Part shown: in pieces, positions 8,337 through 16,786 of the stretch | Numbering within the stretch: position 1 is the first letter of the stretch | Layout: every line of letters starts with the position of its first letter | DNA from: Bacillota bacterium | GTDB taxonomy: Bacteria; Bacillota; Clostridia; Lachnospirales; Cellulosilyticaceae | Assembly: GCA_023412455.1 (NCBI GenBank) | Contig: JAEYNQ010000267.1 | Span: 12,525-76,524, forward strand | Length of the DNA stretch: 64,000 nt | Direction of reading: 5' to 3' | Position numbers and translations under genes: made by a program | The notes under the pieces: model-generated | What the model was told of the DNA's origin: nothing | Databases searched by the model: none | Seen by the model: only the letters and a program-made list of their open reading frames with translations

Positions 8337-8365
8337 TTGACTTTTATTTCTAATTATGGTATTTT
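8337..8365 (+). promoter_or_regulatory. Candidate sigma-A promoter of the abrB-like gene
   Basis: TTGACT (8337-8342), 17-base spacer, TATTTT (8360-8365), about 48 bases before the start codon. The rest of the 319-base gap back to spmA is AT-rich with no other feature seen. Confidence 0.5.
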
Positions 8366-8412
8366 GATATTAGCACTTGGAAAAAAATGAGAGAATAGTG
8401 TAAAGGGAGAGG

Positions 8413-8682
8413 ATGTTATTGAAATCAACAGGTATTGTAAGAAAGGTAGACGAATTAGGCCGTGTAGTATTACCTATCGAATTAAGGAGAAATCTAGACA
8501 TTAATGAAAAAGATGCACTAGAAATCTTTGTAGACGATGACAAAATTATCCTAAAGAAATATGAACCAGCCGATATTTTTAATGGGAGTATGGATGACCT
8601 CATTGATTATAAAGGCAAAAAAGTTGCTAAGAAAACAATCATTGAGTTAGCTAAGTTAGCGGGTTATAGAATTACTGAATAA
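8413..8682 (+). CDS. AbrB-family transition-state regulator
   Basis: DNA-binding regulator of the AbrB/Abh/SpoVT family. Residues 4-50 (KSTGIVRKVDELGRVVLPIE, then LRRNLDINEKDALEIFVDD) are nearly identical to the N-terminal swapped-hairpin beta-barrel of AbrB. The C-terminal 35 residues are short and diverge, so it could be AbrB or an Abh-like paralogue. It likely acts as a tetramer repressing growth-transition genes. The ATG is preceded by AAGGGAGAGG. A promoter lies at 8337-8365 and a terminator at 8692-8720, so it is monocistronic. It is divergent from spmAB, but a direct link between them is not shown. Confidence 0.9.
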   Translation: MLLKSTGIVRKVDELGRVVLPIELRRNLDINEKDALEIFVDDDKIILKKYEPADIFNGSMDDLIDYKGKKVAKKTIIELAKLAGYRITE

Positions 8683-8691
8683 TATGACTAT

Positions 8692-8720
8692 AAAAGACCT
8701 TTTGAGGTCTTTTATTTTTA
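8692..8720 (+). terminator. Terminator of the abrB-like gene
   Basis: AAAAGACCT pairs with AGGTCTTTT around TTTG, followed by ATTTTTA. Confidence 0.88.
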
Positions 8721-8735
8721 TATTTATAGAAAATA

Positions 8736-8793
8736 TGGTATAATAAGTAAGACAAATATAAAAGATATAAAAAGGTATAAAAAGATATAAAAA
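8736..8793 (+). promoter_or_regulatory. Extended -10 promoter and short direct repeats before the RelA/SpoT-like gene
   Basis: TGGTATAAT (8736-8744) is an extended -10 element. It is followed by three to four copies of a ten-base AT unit (AAAAAGATAT/AAAAAGGTAT) at about 8758-8793, in the presumed 5' leader. The repeats could be a regulatory site or simple slippage products. Confidence 0.5.
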
Positions 8794-8819
8794 TTAGGGA
8801 GAAAGGGTAAGGGCATTAA

Positions 8820-10304
8820 ATGGAGTTAAAATTATTTCATTATATAGATGAAGTGCTTGGTGAATTAGAGGATATTAGGGAAGAACTGGAGGAAATTAGC
8901 CAAGAGCTTGAATTATTTTTTGAGAAGCTCTTATTTACAGCAGAAAAGGGATTCGTAAATATGAATACCCGAGTAAAATCTAAAAAAAGCTTAAAAGAAA
9001 AAATTATTCGTAATGATTATTATCAAAAGTATAATACCATAGAAACAGTACTAGAAAATGTACCAGATCTCATTGGAGTTCGAATAGAATGTCGTTTTAA
9101 TCAAGATGAATCAGAACTTTATAAGTTTATTAAAAAGCAATTTAGTGAAAAATCAGATGGGTTAGAAGAATATTATTATTGCCCAGAGAATCCGGGTGTT
9201 TTATTAGACTTAGGAGGTAAGCAACCTAAAGAGCAAAAAAATGGTGTTAAAATGTATCGTATTGATGGAAAATACATAAAGGAGAATGCAGTCATCAATT
9301 TTGAGGTACAGATTAAATCATTAGTTAATGTCTTTTGGAGTGAAATTGAGCACAAGATTATATACAAGAACTATAATTATGTTATTGCCGATCGGTTTTA
9401 TAAGGATATTATGAAATCGATTAAGAACAGCTTATCTACTATTGACCAACAGCTTCTTCTTATTTCTAATCAATTTGAGAAGGAAGATACGACTCAATTT
9501 GATGAACGGGAGGAGCAATTAGAAAAGCTTATCTCAAAAATTATCTATGATGTATTTGCTACCCACATGAAGGAAAGTATTGGTGTACTAGTGGATTTCA
9601 GAAAATCCTGTGAAGCGATTGTAAAATATATGCTAAGAGAGACACATAAGGAAGATATGGATAGATATAGTACAAATCTTCTTTTAGGGCTTGAACGCAT
9701 TCGACAAATTGATCAAAAGAATATTGACTTTAAAAAACAGATTGTTTTTGAGAGACAGCCTCTATTTAAAGAAGAATTAACACGAAGAATAGGAAATCAC
9801 ATTAAAGATAAGATGAATGAGGAATTTCAGTGGAGTTTATTTTTTACAGTCCTTTTTCAGATTGAAGCTGGGGATAATGTAGAGGATTTTGAAAAATTTT
9901 TAGTGTACTATACCAGCAAGCTACAAGAACGTATAGCCAGTTCAAAAATAAGTGCTAATTTCACTCAAGAAGAGACAGAGCAGATTATGAATAAAATTAT
10001 GCTAAAGTATGCTGATCTTTTTATACAAGTCAACTCCGTGCAACTCCTTTATGAGAATATATTGGAGCAGGTTTTGAAAATCATTAATAGTGTTATTGAT
10101 GCCATCTATAGAAATATTATTACCTATGAGCAATGGGAGAAGGAACAAGGCATCTATACCGAGCTTATGGAGTTAAGGCTATTGACCTTATTTGATATGG
10201 ATATCTCATCGGCTAAGGTACTTGATTTTTTAGAACATGTGAGACATAGCAAGTCAACCATTGATATTCCAAAAGGTTTATTGAAATACATCTATAAAAT
10301 CTAA
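8820..10304 (+). CDS. RelA/SpoT synthetase-domain protein with long C-terminal extension
   Basis: Residues ~40-190 match the (p)ppGpp synthetase domain of small alarmone synthetases: R51-V-K53 with SKKSLKEK, VPDLIGVRIECRF with the metal-binding Asp83, and FEVQIKSLVNVFWSEIEHK (E162 and E175-H178). There is no HD hydrolase, TGS or ACT domain. The usual nucleotide-binding stretch NGYxSxH reads NGVKMYR at 141-147, and the R of QIR is K, so catalysis is doubtful or altered. The N-terminal 40 residues are acidic and helical. The C-terminal ~270 residues are helical and not recognised; most small synthetases are only 200-260 residues. The ATG has AAAGGGTAAGGG upstream. The gene is monocistronic with a hairpin after it. 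Confidence 0.8.
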   Translation: MELKLFHYIDEVLGELEDIREELEEISQELELFFEKLLFTAEKGFVNMNTRVKSKKSLKEKIIRNDYYQKYNTIETVLENVPDLIGVRIECRFNQDESELYKFIKKQFSEKSDGLEEYYYCPENPGVLLDLGGKQPKEQKNGVKMYRIDGKYIKENAVINFEVQIKSLVNVFWSEIEHKIIYKNYNYVIADRFYKDIMKSIKNSLSTIDQQLLLISNQFEKEDTTQFDEREEQLEKLISKIIYDVFATHMKESIGVLVDFRKSCEAIVKYMLRETHKEDMDRYSTNLLLGLERIRQIDQKNIDFKKQIVFERQPLFKEELTRRIGNHIKDKMNEEFQWSLFFTVLFQIEAGDNVEDFEKFLVYYTSKLQERIASSKISANFTQEETEQIMNKIMLKYADLFIQVNSVQLLYENILEQVLKIINSVIDAIYRNIITYEQWEKEQGIYTELMELRLLTLFDMDISSAKVLDFLEHVRHSKSTIDIPKGLLKYIYKI

Positions 10305-10321
10305 TGAATGAAAAGGAGAAG

Positions 10322-10358
10322 GCTACTACAAAGAGTCAAAAATTGTAGTAGCTTTATA
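10322..10358 (+). terminator. Terminator of the RelA/SpoT-like gene
   Basis: GCTACTACAA pairs with TTGTAGTAGC, followed by TTTATATATA, a weak T-tract. Confidence 0.7.
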
Positions 10359-10490
10359 TATATAATTAGGTATTCAAGTTCATAAATATTAAGGATATAT
10401 AGGAGCAAGATAAAAAATATGTTATAATATAAAAATGTATAAACAAGTTAATACAATATAAAATATTTCATATTATCAGGAGGAATATCA

Positions 10491-12776
10491 GTGATTAAAT
10501 TATATGATGGTGGTGTTTATCTCGTTAATGGGAGAGAACTCGTAGAGGACAACAAGGAGGCTAGCAAAGTTATAGCTCAAAAATGTGGACAAGAAGTCAA
10601 AAAAGAAGAAGCTATTTGTCAAACAATAGCCTATAGTATTTTAGAGGCCCATAATACTTCAGGGAATATGGAAAAGTTAAAGATTAAATTTGATGCCATG
10701 GCTTCTCATGACATTACTTATGTAGGCATTATTCAAACAGCTAGGGCCAGTGGGCTTGAGAAATTCCCACTTCCTTATGTATTAACCAACTGCCACAATA
10801 GCTTATGTGCAGTTGGTGGAACCATTAATGAAGATGACCATATGTTTGGGCTTTCAGCAGCAAAGAAATATGGTGGGGTTTATGTACCTGCTCATCAAGC
10901 TGTTATTCATCAATATATGCGTGAAATGATGAGTGGTTGTGGCAAAATGATTTTAGGTTCAGACAGCCACACCCGATATGGTGCATTAGGAACTATGGCT
11001 ATTGGTGAAGGGGGAGGAGAGCTTGCTAAACAACTTCTTTCTAAAACCTATGATGTGAATCGTCCAGGCGTAGTAGCTGTTTATTTAACAGGTAAACCTC
11101 AAAAGGGGGTAGGGCCACAAGACGTAGCCCTTGCTATCATTGGTAAAGTCTTTAAAAATGGTTATGTCAAAAATAAGGTTATGGAGTTTGTAGGAGATGG
11201 TATTCAAGACTTAGGTGTGGAATATCGTAATGGTATTGATGTTATGACTACAGAGACAACCTGTCTTTCTTCTATTTGGGAGACGGATGAAAAGGTAGAA
11301 GGTTACTTTGAAAGTCATGGTCGCAAGGAAGCTTATAAGGAATTAAAACCAGGTAAAGTGGCTTATTATGATGGTGCCATTTACGTGGACTTATCCCTTA
11401 TTAAACCTATGATTGCCCTTCCTTTCCATCCAAGTAATACCTATACTATTGAAGAATTAAATGCCAACCTAGAAGATATTTTACATACAGTCGAGGAGAC
11501 AGCAAAGGCTCAATTTGCTAAAGTCAACTTTACCCTTAGAGATAAAATTATAAATGGCAAACTCATGGTACAGCAAGGGGTTATTGCAGGATGTGCAGGA
11601 GGAACCTTTGACAATATCTGTGATGCAGCAGATATTCTAAAAGGTCATACTATTGGAGCCAATGAATATGCCCTTAGTATTTATCCTTCCAGTCAGCCTA
11701 CCTTTATGAGCCTTGTAGAAAATGGTGCAATCACTACCCTTATGGCAGCAGGTGCAACTATTCGTACAGCCTTCTGTGGTCCATGCTTTGGAGCAGGAGA
11801 TGTGCCTCCTAATAATGGATTAAGTATCCGTCACTCTACCCGTAACTTCCCTAATCGTGAAGGCTCTAAACCAAGCGATGGACAGCTGGCAGCAGTTGCT
11901 CTTATGGATGCACGTAGTATTGCGGCAACCTCTATTAATGGAGGTATTCTTACAGCAGCTACAGACCTTGATGTGGAATTTACAAAGCCAAAATACTATT
12001 TTAATAGCGAAATTTACAAGACACGTTGTTATAATGGCGTAGGTAAGCCACAGCCAGAGGAAGCCCTTAAGTTTGGTCCTAATATTACAGACTGGCCTCA
12101 AATGTCCCAGCTTACAGACCACCTTGTTCTTAAAGTAGTAGCTGAGATTCATGATCCCGTTACAACCACAGATGAGCTTATTCCTTCAGGAGAAACTTCT
12201 AGCTATCGTTCAAACCCACTTAAGTTAGCAGAATTTACTCTTTCACGTCGCGTACCTGACTATGTAGAAAGAGCAAAAGAGATCCAAAAGGCAGAAGTGG
12301 CTCGATTAAATGGCGAAGACCCAACAACAGTAGATGCTGATGTACAAGCAGTATTTCATACCATAAAGACCCTTGCAGGCTTTGAAGACATTAACTCTTG
12401 TGAAGTAGGGATTGGTAGCACTATTTTTGCAGTAAAACCAGGGGACGGTTCGGCTAGAGAACAAGCAGCTTCTTGTCAAAAGGTATTAGGAGGCTGGGCT
12501 AATATTGCAAGAGAGTATGCAACCAAGCGTTATCGTTCAAACCTTATTAACTGGGGAATGATTCCTTTCGTACTAGAAGAAGAACTGAATTTCAAAAATG
12601 GGGATTTCTTATTTGTACCCCATATTAAAGAAGCAGTGGCCAATAAAATAGCAACCATTAAAGCTTATGTTATAGGCGATGAAGTAAAGAGCTTTAACCT
12701 AACGTTAGCTGATTTAACAGACGATGAAAGACAAATCATCTTAGCTGGTTGCCTCATCAACTATTATAAGAAATAG
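10491..12776 (+). CDS. Aconitase-superfamily hydratase (YbhJ-like)
   Basis: A 761-residue protein of the aconitase superfamily. It has the [4Fe-4S] ligands in aconitase spacing: Cys368 (IAGCAGG), Cys429 and Cys432 (FCGPCFG). Other superfamily segments are [39 protein letters not shown], and the C-terminal swivel domain with [14 protein letters not shown]. The N-terminus [14 protein letters not shown] and overall length resemble the uncharacterised YbhJ-type hydratases more than AcnA or AcnB, so the substrate may be citrate/isocitrate or another hydroxy acid. The GTG start has AGGAGG nine bases upstream, and a TATAAT lies near 10421. The gene is monocistronic, with no citrate synthase or isocitrate dehydrogenase nearby. 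Confidence 0.82.
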   Translation: MIKLYDGGVYLVNGRELVEDNKEASKVIAQKCGQEVKKEEAICQTIAYSILEAHNTSGNMEKLKIKFDAMASHDITYVGIIQTARASGLEKFPLPYVLTNCHNSLCAVGGTINEDDHMFGLSAAKKYGGVYVPAHQAVIHQYMREMMSGCGKMILGSDSHTRYGALGTMAIGEGGGELAKQLLSKTYDVNRPGVVAVYLTGKPQKGVGPQDVALAIIGKVFKNGYVKNKVMEFVGDGIQDLGVEYRNGIDVMTTETTCLSSIWETDEKVEGYFESHGRKEAYKELKPGKVAYYDGAIYVDLSLIKPMIALPFHPSNTYTIEELNANLEDILHTVEETAKAQFAKVNFTLRDKIINGKLMVQQGVIAGCAGGTFDNICDAADILKGHTIGANEYALSIYPSSQPTFMSLVENGAITTLMAAGATIRTAFCGPCFGAGDVPPNNGLSIRHSTRNFPNREGSKPSDGQLAAVALMDARSIAATSINGGILTAATDLDVEFTKPKYYFNSEIYKTRCYNGVGKPQPEEALKFGPNITDWPQMSQLTDHLVLKVVAEIHDPVTTTDELIPSGETSSYRSNPLKLAEFTLSRRVPDYVERAKEIQKAEVARLNGEDPTTVDADVQAVFHTIKTLAGFEDINSCEVGIGSTIFAVKPGDGSAREQAASCQKVLGGWANIAREYATKRYRSNLINWGMIPFVLEEELNFKNGDFLFVPHIKEAVANKIATIKAYVIGDEVKSFNLTLADLTDDERQIILAGCLINYYKK

Positions 12777-12790
12777 TCTATCAATGATAG

Positions 12791-12824
12791 GGATACGGAG
12801 TGAGAATACGCTCCGTATTTTTAG
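12791..12824 (+). terminator. Terminator of the hydratase gene
   Basis: ATACGGAG pairs with CTCCGTAT around a 10-base loop, followed by TTTTTAG. Repeat copy 2 starts at its 3' edge. Confidence 0.88.
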
Positions 12825-12905
12825 TTTGTAGGAAAGTTGGTGTGTTACACTTTCACTACTTCGCCAACCGATACGTGTCCTGTGGACACTTTTTATGACA
12901 AAGGG
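12825..12905 (+). repeat. Dispersed ~80-bp structured element, copy 2
   Basis: Shares TGTAGGAAA, then TACACTTTCACTACTTCGC and CGATACGTGTCC with the copies at 6081 and 46500. Here the stem around the conserved core is TTGG/CCAA, where copy 3 has TTCG/CGAA, a compensatory change. The hairpin is GTGTCC-TGT-GGACAC. The outer ends TTTGT and ACAAA also pair. It follows the hydratase terminator and is itself followed by another terminator-like hairpin. Confidence 0.88.
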
Positions 12906-12946
12906 ACAGTTCACTCATTTTTTAGTGGGACGGCCCCTTCTTTTAA
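12901..12946 (+). terminator. Terminator-like hairpin after repeat copy 2
   Basis: AAGGG...GTTCACT pairs with AGTGGG...CCCCTT through several Watson-Crick and two G-U pairs, followed by CTTTTAAA. It would end a transcript that contains repeat copy 2. No gene lies between it and the hydratase terminator. Confidence 0.6.
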
Positions 12947-13030
12947 ATCTATAAGTCTACAGAAATAGTGCTATAAATTGTCTATAAATATAAAAAAAGC
13001 ACAATATAAAGAAAATATTAGAAAAATATG

Positions 13031-13058
13031 TTGACATATTAGATAAATATGATACTAT
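13031..13058 (+). promoter_or_regulatory. Candidate promoter of the sugar-acid regulator gene
   Basis: TTGACA (13031-13036), 16-base spacer, TACTAT (13053-13058). Two candidate operators and a small hairpin lie between it and the start codon at 13237. The rest of the 460-base gap from 12777 holds two terminators and repeat copy 2. Confidence 0.55.
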
Positions 13059-13093
13059 TTAATTATAAAAACTAGTATTATTAAATAGTAAAG

Positions 13094-13175
13094 TGGTTTA
13101 GTAGAACGGTTTAAAAGATGAATTATTCAATTCATTTTTTTATTTGATTAGTAGATAAAACGGTTTACTAAACCG
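13094..13175 (+). promoter_or_regulatory. Two LacI-type operator candidates
   Basis: CGGTTTACTAAACCG (13161-13175) is a perfect 7-1-7 palindrome. TGGTTTAGTAGAACG (13094-13108) is an imperfect version matching at about 11 of 15 positions, 67 bases upstream. Both lie just before the LacI-family gene and after its likely promoter, so autoregulation by roadblock or looping is plausible. Between them ATGAATT-ATTC-AATTCAT followed by TTTTTT (13118-13141) could form a weak attenuator. Confidence 0.65.
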
Positions 13176-13236
13176 GTGCACCTTAGGGTCATTTGATTAT
13201 TACATTAAAGAAGAGAAGAGAAGTGAGTGTATAGGT

Positions 13237-14346
13237 ATGAATAAATCGAATATTAATGATGTTGCACAATACGCAGGGGTTTCAAAGTCGACAGTATCTA
13301 ATTATTTAAATCATAAATTTGAGAGTATGTCTGCTGAAACTAAAATAAAAATAGAGGAAGCTATTGAAAAATTAAATTACACTCCAAGTTTAAGTGCACG
13401 TAGGCTGTCGGCCAAAGAGAACTGCAAGGCCATTGGTATTATTATTCCACATAATATAGGCTATGCATTTGAAAATTTATATTTTCCAATAGTACTAAGA
13501 GCTATAGGGCGTATTGCAGAAAAAATGAACAACAAGATTATTATTTTTTCCAGCGATGGGAGGGGGATAGAAAAAAGCTTAGATTATTTAAAGGGAATGG
13601 TTCCAACAGTTGTAGATGGCTTTATTTTATTTGATCTTGAACAGAATAATTTTTACTTCAAGGAATTTGAAAGAGTGAACATACCATATGTTTGTGTAGG
13701 TAAAATTGATAAGTATGAAGATTACTATTATGTAGCATCTAATCACAAAAAGGCAGTCATGGATTCAGTTAATTATCTTATTCAATTAGGACATACAAAG
13801 ATAGGATTCATAATGGAGAATAGTACAAGTATTGTTTCTCAATGTCAATTTAAAGGCTATAGAGAAGTATTAGAGGAAAATAATATATCTTTAAGTAAAG
13901 AGTATTATTGCTATATTGATGAATATGGTCATAATGGGATCAATGATGCTTATCAGAAATTTAGGAGAATGCTTCAATCTAAAGACAGACCTACAGCTAT
14001 TATCACACCTATGGTTTATTTAACACCCCTATTTACTATACTTAATGAAGGAGGACTTAAAATACCCGAAGATATTTCGATTATAGTTTTAGAACATAAT
14101 GATAACCATCAACTAGCACATCTCAATTTTACTAGGGTACCGTCTGCAGCAGAAAAGGTCGCTGAACTAGCATTTAGAAAGCTCATTAAAGAAATAAGCA
14201 ATAAGAAGGAGTCTTTTAAATCCAAAATAATAGACCTTGAATTAGTTATTGGAGATACGACATCAAGCATTAGTATTAATGAAAGTACTAATGAAAGTAC
14301 CAATGAAAGTACGGATAACAATGTAAAACCTAAACAATCATTTTAA
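13237..14346 (+). CDS. LacI-family transcriptional regulator of the sugar-acid cluster
   Basis: The N-terminal helix-turn-helix and hinge (INDVAQYAGVSKSTVSNYLN, then LNYTPSLSARRLS) are typical of the LacI/GalR family. A periplasmic-binding-protein-like effector domain fills residues ~65-340. The ligand is probably the sugar acid handled by the genes downstream. The C-terminus ends in an unusual low-complexity tail coded by three exact 12-base repeats (ESTN units) that lies outside the core fold. It is the first gene of the cluster and lies 29 bases before the binding-protein gene. It likely binds the CGGTTTA palindromes upstream. No strong ribosome binding site is seen; GAGAAGTGAG lies 10-16 bases before the ATG. 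Confidence 0.9.
   Translation: MNKSNINDVAQYAGVSKSTVSNYLNHKFESMSAETKIKIEEAIEKLNYTPSLSARRLSAKENCKAIGIIIPHNIGYAFENLYFPIVLRAIGRIAEKMNNKIIIFSSDGRGIEKSLDYLKGMVPTVVDGFILFDLEQNNFYFKEFERVNIPYVCVGKIDKYEDYYYVASNHKKAVMDSVNYLIQLGHTKIGFIMENSTSIVSQCQFKGYREVLEENNISLSKEYYCYIDEYGHNGINDAYQKFRRMLQSKDRPTAIITPMVYLTPLFTILNEGGLKIPEDISIIVLEHNDNHQLAHLNFTRVPSAAEKVAELAFRKLIKEISNKKESFKSKIIDLELVIGDTTSSISINESTNESTNESTDNNVKPKQSF
14278..14313 (+). repeat. Three tandem 12-base repeats in the regulator C-terminus
   Basis: AATGAAAGTACN repeated three times in frame, giving NEST units. The repeat length is a multiple of three, so slippage would change the tail without a frameshift. Confidence 0.9.
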
Positions 14347-14375
14347 AAGCTGAGATTAAACAAGGGGGAAGAAAA

Positions 14376-15728
14376 ATGAGAAAATTTAAAAAAATAATGG
14401 TATTACTTATGTCGACAATGATGGCCTTAACTACAGCATGTGCACCAAGTACTCCAACTAAGGAAAATGTAAAGGCAGAGGAGACAGCAAAGACTGAAGA
14501 GACAAAAGAGCCAGAAAAAGCTCCTGAGGAGAAGCAAAAAATTATCTTCTGGGATAAGTCAGAGTATGTTAAAGAATATAATGAAATGATGGCAGAAAAA
14601 TGTAAAGCTTTTACAGCACAGACTGGTATTGAAGTAGATTATGTAATCATTCCACCTAATGATCTTAAGCAAAAGATCATGGCAGGTATTGAAGCTAAGA
14701 ATGTACCGGATTTAATCGTTGGAGATGATGCACTTTGTGCACAGTTTGTTACGATGGATCAAATAGCTGAAGTACCAGAGCTTAATGCAAAATTAAATCT
14801 TAACGAGGCAGCTCAAGGTATTGCAAAGCTCAATGATAAAGAGTTTCTAACACCACTGGCATTTCTTGCACCAGGTATGTACTGGAGAAAAGATATGTGG
14901 GAAGCAAAAGGGCTTGCAATGCCAACAACGTGGGAAGAACTTAAGGAGCATGCAAAAAAAGTCAATGATCCACAGAATGGTTTCTATGCTCTTGGCTTCC
15001 CAATGGGGGCATCAGGAGGCGGCGATGCAGAAGGTTTCATGAGATCTGTTATTAATAGCTTTGGTGGAAAAGTTGTGGATGAAACGGGTAAGGTAACTGT
15101 AAATTCTAAAGAAACGTTAGAGGCACTTAAATATGTTGCTTCATTATTTGATGAGGGGTTAGTACCACCAGATGCAATCACTTGGGATGATATGGGAAAT
15201 AATAACGCTTATCTTGCAGGTACTGTAGGAGTTATCTTCAACTCGGGTTCTGTTTGGTCAACACTTAATAAAGAAAATCCTGATCTTTTAGCAAAAACTC
15301 AAATTATTGCTTATCCAAAGGGACCAACAGGAGAAGCGTTTGTACCTGGTGGAAGTAATGTATTTGCAACATTTAAAAATGGCAAAAATCCAGAAGGCGC
15401 AAAACAATTAATCGAATTTATATTTAGTGATAAAGCAGCTTATCAACAACTAGTAGAAGCTATGGGCGGTATGTGGCAGCCAGTAACTAACGAAAGTGAT
15501 GATACAGAATTCTGGAAACAGCCTATTAATGCAGGTTGGCTTGCAAACTCAAAAGCAGTTGCAAGAACCTTTGCTCCAGCTCCAACAGATGAATTTGCTC
15601 AGCAAGTTTTTGCAAATCAAGTATGTGTTAAAGCTATGCAAAAGATCATTGTTAATAAGATGGATCCACAGCAGGCACTTAATGAACTCGAAGCTGAGGT
15701 GACAGAAGTATATAAAAACAGAAAATAA
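14376..15728 (+). CDS. ABC transporter sugar-binding lipoprotein
   Basis: Extracellular solute-binding protein of the family-1 sugar class (MalE-like), 450 residues. The signal peptide ends in a lipobox, LTTAC with Cys22, so it is anchored in the outer face of the membrane. A Glu/Lys/Thr-rich linker (~25-50) leads to the two-lobed binding domain starting KIIFWDKSEY; it contains YWRKDMWEAKGLAMPTTWEE and ends near EVTEVYKNRK. It delivers substrate to the two permeases that follow. AAGGGGGAAG lies upstream of the ATG. The 157 bases to the next gene hold a strong hairpin, which may give the binding protein more stable mRNA than the permeases. The substrate is inferred as a sugar acid or its oligomer. 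Confidence 0.92.
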   Translation: MRKFKKIMVLLMSTMMALTTACAPSTPTKENVKAEETAKTEETKEPEKAPEEKQKIIFWDKSEYVKEYNEMMAEKCKAFTAQTGIEVDYVIIPPNDLKQKIMAGIEAKNVPDLIVGDDALCAQFVTMDQIAEVPELNAKLNLNEAAQGIAKLNDKEFLTPLAFLAPGMYWRKDMWEAKGLAMPTTWEELKEHAKKVNDPQNGFYALGFPMGASGGGDAEGFMRSVINSFGGKVVDETGKVTVNSKETLEALKYVASLFDEGLVPPDAITWDDMGNNNAYLAGTVGVIFNSGSVWSTLNKENPDLLAKTQIIAYPKGPTGEAFVPGGSNVFATFKNGKNPEGAKQLIEFIFSDKAAYQQLVEAMGGMWQPVTNESDDTEFWKQPINAGWLANSKAVARTFAPAPTDEFAQQVFANQVCVKAMQKIIVNKMDPQQALNELEAEVTEVYKNRK

Positions 15729-15789
15729 ACTTTTGTATTCCTGGTAGAAAGAATTCTTCTCTAAGAAGAGTATAGGGTATTTAGATTTA

Positions 15790-15827
15790 ATAATAACTGT
15801 TCAAACCCTGCCGTGGACAGTTATTAT
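15790..15827 (+). promoter_or_regulatory. Intercistronic hairpin between binding protein and permeases
   Basis: ATAATAACTGT pairs perfectly with ACAGTTATTAT around a 16-base loop. No T-tract follows, so it is more likely an mRNA-stability or processing element than a terminator. Confidence 0.65.
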
Positions 15828-15885
15828 ACTAAAATTTACCGACATAAACTTACCGGTTACGGCGACGGATAAATAATGGAGGCAT

Positions 15886-16773
15886 ATGTTATTTAAAACT
15901 AACAAAAATTCTATAACACGGTCAGACAAGATGTTAGGAATATTGTTCATCATACCGGTAGTCATTGTCATATTTGGTATTATGGGCATTCCTTTTATAA
16001 GAGCAGTCTATTTAAGTTTTACAGACAAGGTGGTAGGAAGACAAGAACAGTTTGTTGGATTACAAAACTATATAAGGCTGTTTAAAGATCCTACTTATTG
16101 GAAGGTTGTTAAGAATACCATTGTCTATACGATTGGAGGAGTGGGCGTCAAGCTAATATTTGGCATGATGTTAGCGCTTGTTTTAAATCAAAGATTTATA
16201 GGGAGAGGATTTTTTAGGACAGTATTGTTGCTGCCATGGGCACTGCCTGGGATGGTAGCAGCAATGACTTGGAGATGGATGTATGACAGTACTTATGGCA
16301 TCATCAATAGTATTCTATTATCTTTAAATATAATACAAATGCCTATACCTTGGCTTAGTCTCCCCAGTATTACACTCTATACAGTTATGATTGTCAATAT
16401 ATGGAGAGGGGTACCTTTCTTTTTGTTTAGCCTGCTGGGGGGACTTCAAACAATTGATGGTCAAATGTATGAAGCAGCATATGTGGATGGAGCAGGCGTT
16501 ATCAGGCAGTTTTTTGCCATTACACTACCATCAATAGCTAGTGTTTTGAAGATTACAACATTACTGTCGCTGATTTGGACATTTAATGACTTTGAGAATA
16601 TTTTCCTAGTAACAGGTGGTGGGCCGCTTTATTCATCATCAGTTATATCCACCTATACATATGATTTAGCATTGATTCAAAATGCATTTGGAGCTTCTTT
16701 AGCAACGGCGGTATCTGTCGTTCCACTACTTATTGTTGTCATAGTGTTTTCGACAAAAACAAAGGAAAATTGA
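15886..16773 (+). CDS. ABC sugar permease, MalF/UgpA type
   Basis: Inner-membrane channel subunit, 295 residues with about six hydrophobic helices. The cytoplasmic EAA loop reads EAAYVDGAGVIRQFFAITLP, where the ATPase docks. The ATG is preceded by TGGAGG. It pairs with the next gene, 13 bases downstream. No ATP-binding subunit is encoded in the cluster; in Gram-positives a shared MsmK/MsmX-type ATPase often serves such permeases. Confidence 0.93.
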   Translation: MLFKTNKNSITRSDKMLGILFIIPVVIVIFGIMGIPFIRAVYLSFTDKVVGRQEQFVGLQNYIRLFKDPTYWKVVKNTIVYTIGGVGVKLIFGMMLALVLNQRFIGRGFFRTVLLLPWALPGMVAAMTWRWMYDSTYGIINSILLSLNIIQMPIPWLSLPSITLYTVMIVNIWRGVPFFLFSLLGGLQTIDGQMYEAAYVDGAGVIRQFFAITLPSIASVLKITTLLSLIWTFNDFENIFLVTGGGPLYSSSVISTYTYDLALIQNAFGASLATAVSVVPLLIVVIVFSTKTKEN

Positions 16774-16786
16774 GGAGGATAAAAGC

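Noticed and set aside
13118..13141. Strong attenuator before the LacI-type gene
   Set aside because: The stem is only seven A/T-rich pairs; kept as a note within the operator entry, not as a terminator.
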